64,000 bases of DNA. Source: Haematobia irritans (taxonomy: Eukaryota; Arthropoda; Insecta; Diptera; Muscidae). Positions 58,301-64,000 of the stretch are shown here, piece by piece. Every line of letters starts with the position of its first letter. Within the stretch, counting starts at the first letter, position 1. Below the pieces are notes generated by a model that made no database searches, was not told where the DNA came from, and saw only the letters and a program-made list of their open reading frames with translations. The DNA is taken from the NCBI RefSeq assembly GCF_050003625.1, contig NC_134400.1:45993096-46057095 (forward strand), read 5' to 3'. Position numbers and translations under genes: made by a program.

Positions 58301-59250
58301 CTATAAAAAATTTTGTCAATTTTTCTTTTTACAGAAAATATTGTAAAGATTTTATTTCTATAGAAAATTTTATCAAAATTTTATTTCTATAGAGCATTTT
58401 GTCAAAATTGTACTTCTATAGAAAATTTTGTCAAAATTTTATTTCTATAGAAAATTTTGTCAACATTTTATTTCTATAGAAAATTTTGTAAACATTTTAT
58501 TTCTATACATTCCCAGCAAAAAAAAGCGTCGCCAAAAAAAGGAGTGAAAATGTCCTTTTTGGATCCGGAAGTGGTGCAAAATTGACGCAGAAGCGATGAT
58601 TTTAACATGGGCTTGTCATAGGACGGATGACCACCATTTCAAAAGCCGTTACACTGAATTTGCATCATTCCTTAAGGTGTGATGCGAATTCAGTATTTTC
58701 GATGTTGTCAAAATTTTATTTCTATAGAGCATTTTGTCAAAATTGTACTTCTATAGAAAATTTTGTCAACATTTTATTTCTATAGAAAATTTTGTCAACA
58801 TTTTATTTCTATAGAAAATTTTGTCAAAATTTTATTTCTGTAGAAAATTTTATCAATATTTTAGTGCTATAGAACATTTTGTAAAAATTATATTTCTATA
58901 GAAATTTTTTTGTCAAAATTTTATTTCTATAGGAAGTTTTCTAAAAATTTTATTTCAAGAGAAAATTTTCTCAAAATTTTATTTCTATAGAAAATTTTCT
59001 CAAAATTTTATTTCTATAGAAAATTTTCTCAAAATTTTATTTCTATAAAAAATTTTGTCAATTTTTCTTTTTACAGAAAATATTGTAAAGATTTTATTTC
59101 TATAGAAAATTTTGTCAAAATTTTATTTCTATAGAGCATTTTGTCAAAATTGTACTTCTATAGAAAATTTTGTCAAAATTTTATTTCTATAGAAAATTTT
59201 GTCAACATTTTATTTCTATAGAAAATTTTGTAAACATTTTATTTCTATAC
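55345..59250 (+). repeat. Higher-order satellite: 29-bp units organised in about 740-bp and 1.6-kb duplications
   Basis: Arrays of the 29-bp unit alternate with a roughly 193-bp non-satellite module (next entry). The same ordered variants recur in each array (TTTTAGTGCTATAGAA, ATTTCAAGAGAAAATTTTC, TTTTTCTTTTTACAGAAAAT, TATAGAGCATTTTGTC), with period 738-742 bp across 57769-59249. A longer unit of about 1592 bp relates 55172 to 56764. Confidence 0.92.
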
Positions 59251-59445
59251 ATTCCCAGCAAAAAAAGCGTCGCCAAAAAAAGGAGTGAAAATGTCCTTTT
59301 TGGATCCGCAAGTGGTGCAAAATTGACGCAGAAGCGATGATTTTAACATGGGCTTGTCATAGGACGGATGACCACCATTTCAAAAGCCGTTACACTGAAT
59401 TTGCATCATTCCTTAAGGTGTGATGCGAATTCAGTATTTTCGATG
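56349..59445 (+). repeat. Four copies of a 193-bp GC-richer module in the satellite
   Basis: Starts at about 56349, 57769, 58507 and 59249. Each begins CATTCCCAGCAAAAAA after TTTCTATA and ends GCGAATTCAGTATTTTCGATG. Copies 1 and 4 run on into TAAATTAAAAAATTTTGCAA; copies 2 and 3 join straight back to satellite at TTGTCAAAATTTT. Confidence 0.93.
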
Positions 59446-59695
59446 TAAATTAAAAAATTTTGCAATATTTTGACGAATAAATAATTTAAATTTTTTTTAA
59501 TGATTTTTAGTGCATTATAACACTTGTCTTGAACGTTTGACATCAAATATTTTCAAAAATTCGCAATTTTTCTAGAAAATATTTAGCATTTTTTTCGGCA
59601 AAATTTTAATAATTTGTACTATTTTATTAATTCTTAATCTGTTTTTAACCTATTTGAAACAATACAATTTTAGATTTCCCATTAAAAATGTGAAA

Positions 59696-61074
59696 CAAGT
59701 AAGGAAAGTCTAAAGTCGGGCGGTGCCGACTATATTATACCCTGCACCACTTTATAGATCTAAATTTTCGATACCATATCACATCCGTCAAATGTGTTGG
59801 GGGCTATATATAAAAGTTTGTCCCAAATACATACATTTAAATATCACTCGATCTGGAAGAATTTGATAGACTTCTACAAAATCTATAGACTCAAAATTTA
59901 AGTCGGCTAATGCACTAGGGTGGAACACAATGTTAGTATCACTTTGTAGATCTAAATTTTCGATACCATATCACATTCATCAAATGTGTTGGGGGCTATA
60001 TATAAAGGTTTGTCCCAAATACATACATTAAATAAAATATCACTCGATCTGGAAGAATTTGATAGACTTCTACAAAATCTATAGACTCAAAATTTAAGTC
60101 GGCTAATGCACTAGGGTGGAACACAATGTTAGTAAAAAAATATGGGAAACGTTTAAATCTGAAGCAATTTTAAGGACACTTCGAAAAAGTTTATTTATGA
60201 TTTATCGCTCGATATATATGTATTAGAAGTTTTAAATTAGAGTCATTTTTACAACTTTTCGACTAAGCAGTGTCGATTTTACAAGGAAAATGTTGGTATT
60301 TTGACCATTTTTGTCGAAATCAGAAAAACATATATATGGGAGCTATATCGAAATCTGAACCGATTTCAATCAAATTTGGCACGCATAGCAACAATGCTAA
60401 TTATACTCCCTGTGCAAAATTTTAACTAAATCGGAGTTAAAAATTGGCCTATGTGGTCATACGAGTGTAAATGGGGCGAAAGCTATATATGGGAGATATA
60501 TTTAAATCTGAACCGATTTCAACCAAATTTGGCACGCATAGCTACAATGTTAATTCTACTCCCTGTGCAAAATTTCAACTAAATCGGAGCAAAAAATTTG
60601 CCTCTGTGGTCATATGAGTGTAAATCGGGCGAAAGCTATATATGGGAGCTATATCTAAATCTGAACCGATTTCAACCAAATTTGGCACGCATAGGAACAA
60701 TGCTAATTCTACTCCCTGTGCAAAATTTCAACAAAATTGGGGTAAAACTCTTGCTTCTGGGGCCATATAAGTCCATATCGGGCGAAATATATATATGGGA
60801 GCTATATCTAAATCTTCCAAAATCAATAGGGATCTATTCTGAGCCAGAACACATATTTGTGCCAAATTTGAAGTCGGTTGGACTAAAACTGCGACCTAGA
60901 GTTTGATTACAAAAATGTGTTCACGGACAGACGGACAGACGGACATCGCTATATCGACTCAAGAGCCCACCCTGAGCATTTTTGCCAAAGACACCATGTG
61001 TCTATCTCGTCTCCTTCTGGGTGTTGCAAACATATGCACTAACTTATAATACCCTATTCCACAGTGTGGATATA
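59696..61074 (+). mobile_element. Family B DINE-1-like element
   Basis: It starts CAAGTAAGGAAAGTCTAAAG and ends with a decayed hairpin ACCCTATTCCACAGTGTGG, TATA. Three modules with an exact 153-bp period begin near 60331, 60484 and 60637. The tract ACGGACAGACGGACATCG is at about 60925, beside TATATCGACTCAAGAGCCC. The first part is tandemly duplicated (59752-59945 and 59946-60134). Confidence 0.9.
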
Positions 61075-61256
61075 AATGGAGTTATTAAAAAATTGACTTA
61101 AATGAACTTCCTCCGCAGTTAAAATAAAGAACATCTGTTGGAGGACATTTTTGGAAGTGCTTTTAAAGTTGTACGTTTAGAAGAACTTCCAAATTTTTTT
61201 GCTGGGATATTTTGTCAAAAGTTTACTTCTATCCAAAATTTTGTAAATTTTTCCCC

Positions 61257-61455
61257 TTAAGGTGGGTTTTAAGTTCGGGTTTATCCGCTAAAATCGTCAT
61301 TTTTTCACGATTACTTTTCTCTAATAATCAATTTTAATGAATACTAACTTTGTGAAAGTTTGCTTTGGGTTATTCCCCATCAAGTTGTAATATGTATAAT
61401 TGTATGCCTCTTTTAACTGATTTGGTTTTCACTTTAGAGGCTAAACTCGAACGTT
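61257..61455. mobile_element. MITE with ends TTAAGGTGGGTTTTAAG, small copy
   Basis: Same family as 46862-47658 (TCAAGTTGTAATATG, TTTGGTTTTCACTTTAGAGG, CTAAACTCGAACG) but without the nested insertion. Confidence 0.75.
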
Positions 61456-61811
61456 ATTTATAGAAAACTTTGTCAATATTTTGGAGCTATAGAAAATTTT
61501 GTCAAAATTTTATTTCTATAGAAAATGTTGTCAACATTTTATTTCTTTAGAAAATTTTGTCACAATTTTATTTCTATAAAAAATTTTGTCAAAATTTTAT
61601 TTCTATAGAAAATGTTGTCTAAATTTTATTTCTATAGAAAACTTTGTCAAAATTTTATTTTTATAGAAAAATTTGTCAAAATTTTATTTTTATAGAAAAT
61701 TTTTTCAAAATTTTATTTCTATAGAAAATTTTGTCAAAATTTTATTTCTATAGAAATTTTTGTCAAAATTTTATTTCTGTAGAAAATTTTGTCACAAATT
61801 TAATTTCTAAA
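61456..61811 (+). repeat. 29-bp satellite array
   Basis: Regular TCAAAATTTTATTTCTATAG units up to the family A start. Confidence 0.93.
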
Positions 61812-62915
61812 CAAGTATATACGGCCGTAAGTTCGGCCAGGCCGAATCTTATGTACCCTCCACCATGGATTGCGTAGAAACTTCTACGAAAGACTGTCAT
61901 CCACAAATTTCAACTCACATGGTTGTTAAATATCATATACTACCACCACGTACCAAATTTCAACCAGATCGGATGAATTTTGCTTCTCCAAAAGGCACCG
62001 GAGGTCAAATCTGGGGATCGGTTTATATGGGATCTATATATTATTATGGACTGATAGGAACCAATTCCTGCATGGTTGTTGGATACCCTATACTAACATC
62101 ACGTACCAAATTTAAACCGAATGGGAAGAATTTTGCTTTTCCAAGGTGCTCCGGAGGTCAAATCTGGGGATCGGTTTATATGGGGCCTATATATAATTAT
62201 GGACCGATATCGACCAATTTTTGCATGGGTGTTTGAGGCCATATATTAACATCACGTACCAAATTTCAACTGAATCAGATATATTTTGGTCTTCCAAGAG
62301 GCTCCGGAGGTCAAATCTGGTGGTCGGTTTATATGGGGGCACTATGTAATTATGGCCCGATATGGACCAATTTTTGCATGGTAGTTAGAGACCATATACT
62401 AACACCATGTACCAAATTTCAGCCGGATCGGATGAAATTTGCTTCTCTTAGAGGCTCCGCAAGCCAAATCGGGGGTCGGTTTATATGGGGGCTATATATA
62501 ATTATGGACCGTTTTGAACCAATTTTTGCATGGTTGTTAGAGACCATATACTAACACCATGTACCAAATTTCAGCCGGATCGGATGAAATTTGCTTCTCT
62601 TAGAGGCCTCGCAAGCCAAATTTGGGGGTCCGTTTATATGGGGGCTATACGTAAAGTGGACCGATATGGCCCATTTGCAATACCATCTGACCTACATCAA
62701 TAACAACTACTTGTGCCAAGTTTCAAGTCGATAGCTTGTTTCGTTCGGAAGTTAGCGTGATTTCAAAAGACGGACGGACGGACGGACATGGTCAGATCGA
62801 CTCAGAATTTCACCACGACCCAGAATATATATACTTTATGGGGTCTTAGAGCAATATTTCGATGTGTTACAAACGGAATGACAAAGTTAATATACCCCCC
62901 ATCCTATGGTGGAGG
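61812..62915 (+). mobile_element. Family A DINE-1-like element, internally deleted
   Basis: It starts CAAGTATATACGGCCGTAAG. The subterminal block jumps at about 61905 directly into modules (CATCCACAAATTTCAACTCAC), skipping the satellite part. It ends CCCATCCTATGGTGGAGG without the last GTATA. Module wording is more diverged than at 22.5-27 kb. Confidence 0.87.
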
Positions 62916-64000
62916 AAATTAACCAAATTTTTGTAGAAAATGGGCAAACTGTGAGGGAATAAAATATCATATAACAAACTTTTCTCCATGCCATGGAAGA
63001 GGGTTCTAAAAGAAACGTGAATAGAATGTCTCTTCATTGCTCCTTGAGCTATTGTAGTGACATTTTTCTAATAGGATTTGCAATAATAAATTATGTGTGT
63101 CATAATTTTTATTAAAACTTCTAAAAAAGAAAAAACATAACTGCAAGAAAGAGACATTGATGAAGGCCTCGTTTTTCACATACCAAGAGTCTTGGTGCTA
63201 AACTTAAACTTCTTGGTAATATTTCACCAAAGTCAAACAAAAAAAGTAAAATTTTCTATTTTCCCCGGTAATGTGGAGTCCTAAACGCAACAAAAAGCTA
63301 GCACATATAAAAAAAATTTTAGTATTTCAACATTAATTATTCAAAACTTTTCTCATTAGAATTTCTTGGCAAAATGCTGTTTTATGGTTTTAGAATTTGC
63401 TTTAGAAACATCCCAGATGTCACCAAAAGTTGGCATAGTAAAACCACAGAATGCTATGGCATCTTCATAAATTACGACCATTGCTGTTGTTGCTAGGAGT
63501 CTATAATGTGCGGCAGGACTATGTATGACTGACTATTATAGTCAGTCGTACATTTCTTCCTTCATTCAATCATTGCTTGGAATAAAGTTCGTTTTTGGGT
63601 AAACATTTTCATTTGCAACAAAAACCGCTTCATTAAAACTTAATTTGTCATCTGTTTCACCCCAAAAGCCAAGCAAATTTATTTGGCTTGTTTGTCGGAA
63701 CTTTTGTTTACTTAGCTAAATGGTTGAGGGGAAAGTTTAAAGTCTGAGCTTGAAGCAGGCGAGAGCAGATGGAAATGAGCATTGTGGACATGAAATGTAC
63801 CCAAGAAATGTATCTAAACGATTTAAATTAAATTGAATTCAACTAAATTCAATTTAGTTAAAATTAAAATAAATTAATTTAACTTGTTATGTGTAATAAG
63901 TCTTATTATATCTGTGAAGGGGATTACCGATTGCTCCTTTGTAAATAACAATTTTTACAAACGGCAAGCAATCGAGCTCCCAAGCCTTCCTCTAACGAAC
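62916..64000. other. Intronic sequence, nothing recognised
   Basis: Unique-looking AT-rich DNA, with no coding exon, RNA gene or repeat family recognised. Confidence 0.5.

Noticed and set aside
41408..64000. Further fz exons downstream
   Set aside because: I looked for Frizzled wording following the TM1 exon and found none among the open frames. A very short exon could still be missed.

Overview
The window looks like nuclear DNA of a calyptrate (muscid-type) fly. It is AT-rich, contains one spliced insect exon, and is otherwise packed with dipteran transposable elements. The fly assignment rests on the exon and on DINE-1-like sequence blocks; the species cannot be fixed from the sequence alone (a Stomoxys/Musca-like fly is my guess).

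The only host coding sequence I can support is a 120-nt internal exon on the + strand (41249-41368). It has consensus AG/GT boundaries and encodes the CGAPC linker and start of transmembrane helix 1 of the Wnt receptor Frizzled (fz). I recognised no other fz exon, so the rest of the window reads as two fz introns: more than 41 kb upstream and more than 22 kb downstream.

The introns are built from a few repeat classes. (1) Three families (A, B, C) resemble Drosophila DINE-1 / Helentron-associated elements: terminal hairpins, a GTCC-type microsatellite and about 153-bp tandem modules. (2) A 29-bp satellite centred on the palindrome TTTCTATAGAAA lies free in long arrays and inside family A. (3) A foldback family (six copies) sits within or against satellite in every case. 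(4) Several TA-flanked elements start with CAC; one family carries two divergent tRNA-like sequences. (5) There is a P-like element (31-bp inverted repeats, 8-bp duplication), a hAT-like element, a Tc1/mariner DD37E element with one nonsense codon, tRNA-derived SINEs, and three non-LTR retrotransposon remains, one with an 814-codon open frame.

Layout: 0.3-4.6 kb SINE, family A copies, old MITE; 7-8.7 kb satellite and foldbacks; 8.9-10.2 kb family B; 10.8-11.3 kb P-like MITE; 11.6-20.7 kb satellite arrays with foldbacks and a 350-bp-armed inverted repeat; 22-27.8 kb a duplicated block holding two tandem family A elements; 27.9-31 kb LINEs; 31.1-32.9 kb family A; 34.7-35.6 kb R1-like relic; 36.9-40.9 kb satellite with TA elements; 41.2 kb fz exon with a family A element 39 nt downstream; 45.2-51.7 kb a nest of elements at least seven deep; 51.8-53 kb mariner; 54-59.7 kb higher-order satellite; 59.7-62.9 kb families B and A.

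The best candidates for something undescribed are the TA-flanked element family with two head-to-head tRNA-like transcription units, and the internal empty site plus tandem copy that expose the insertion behaviour of family A.
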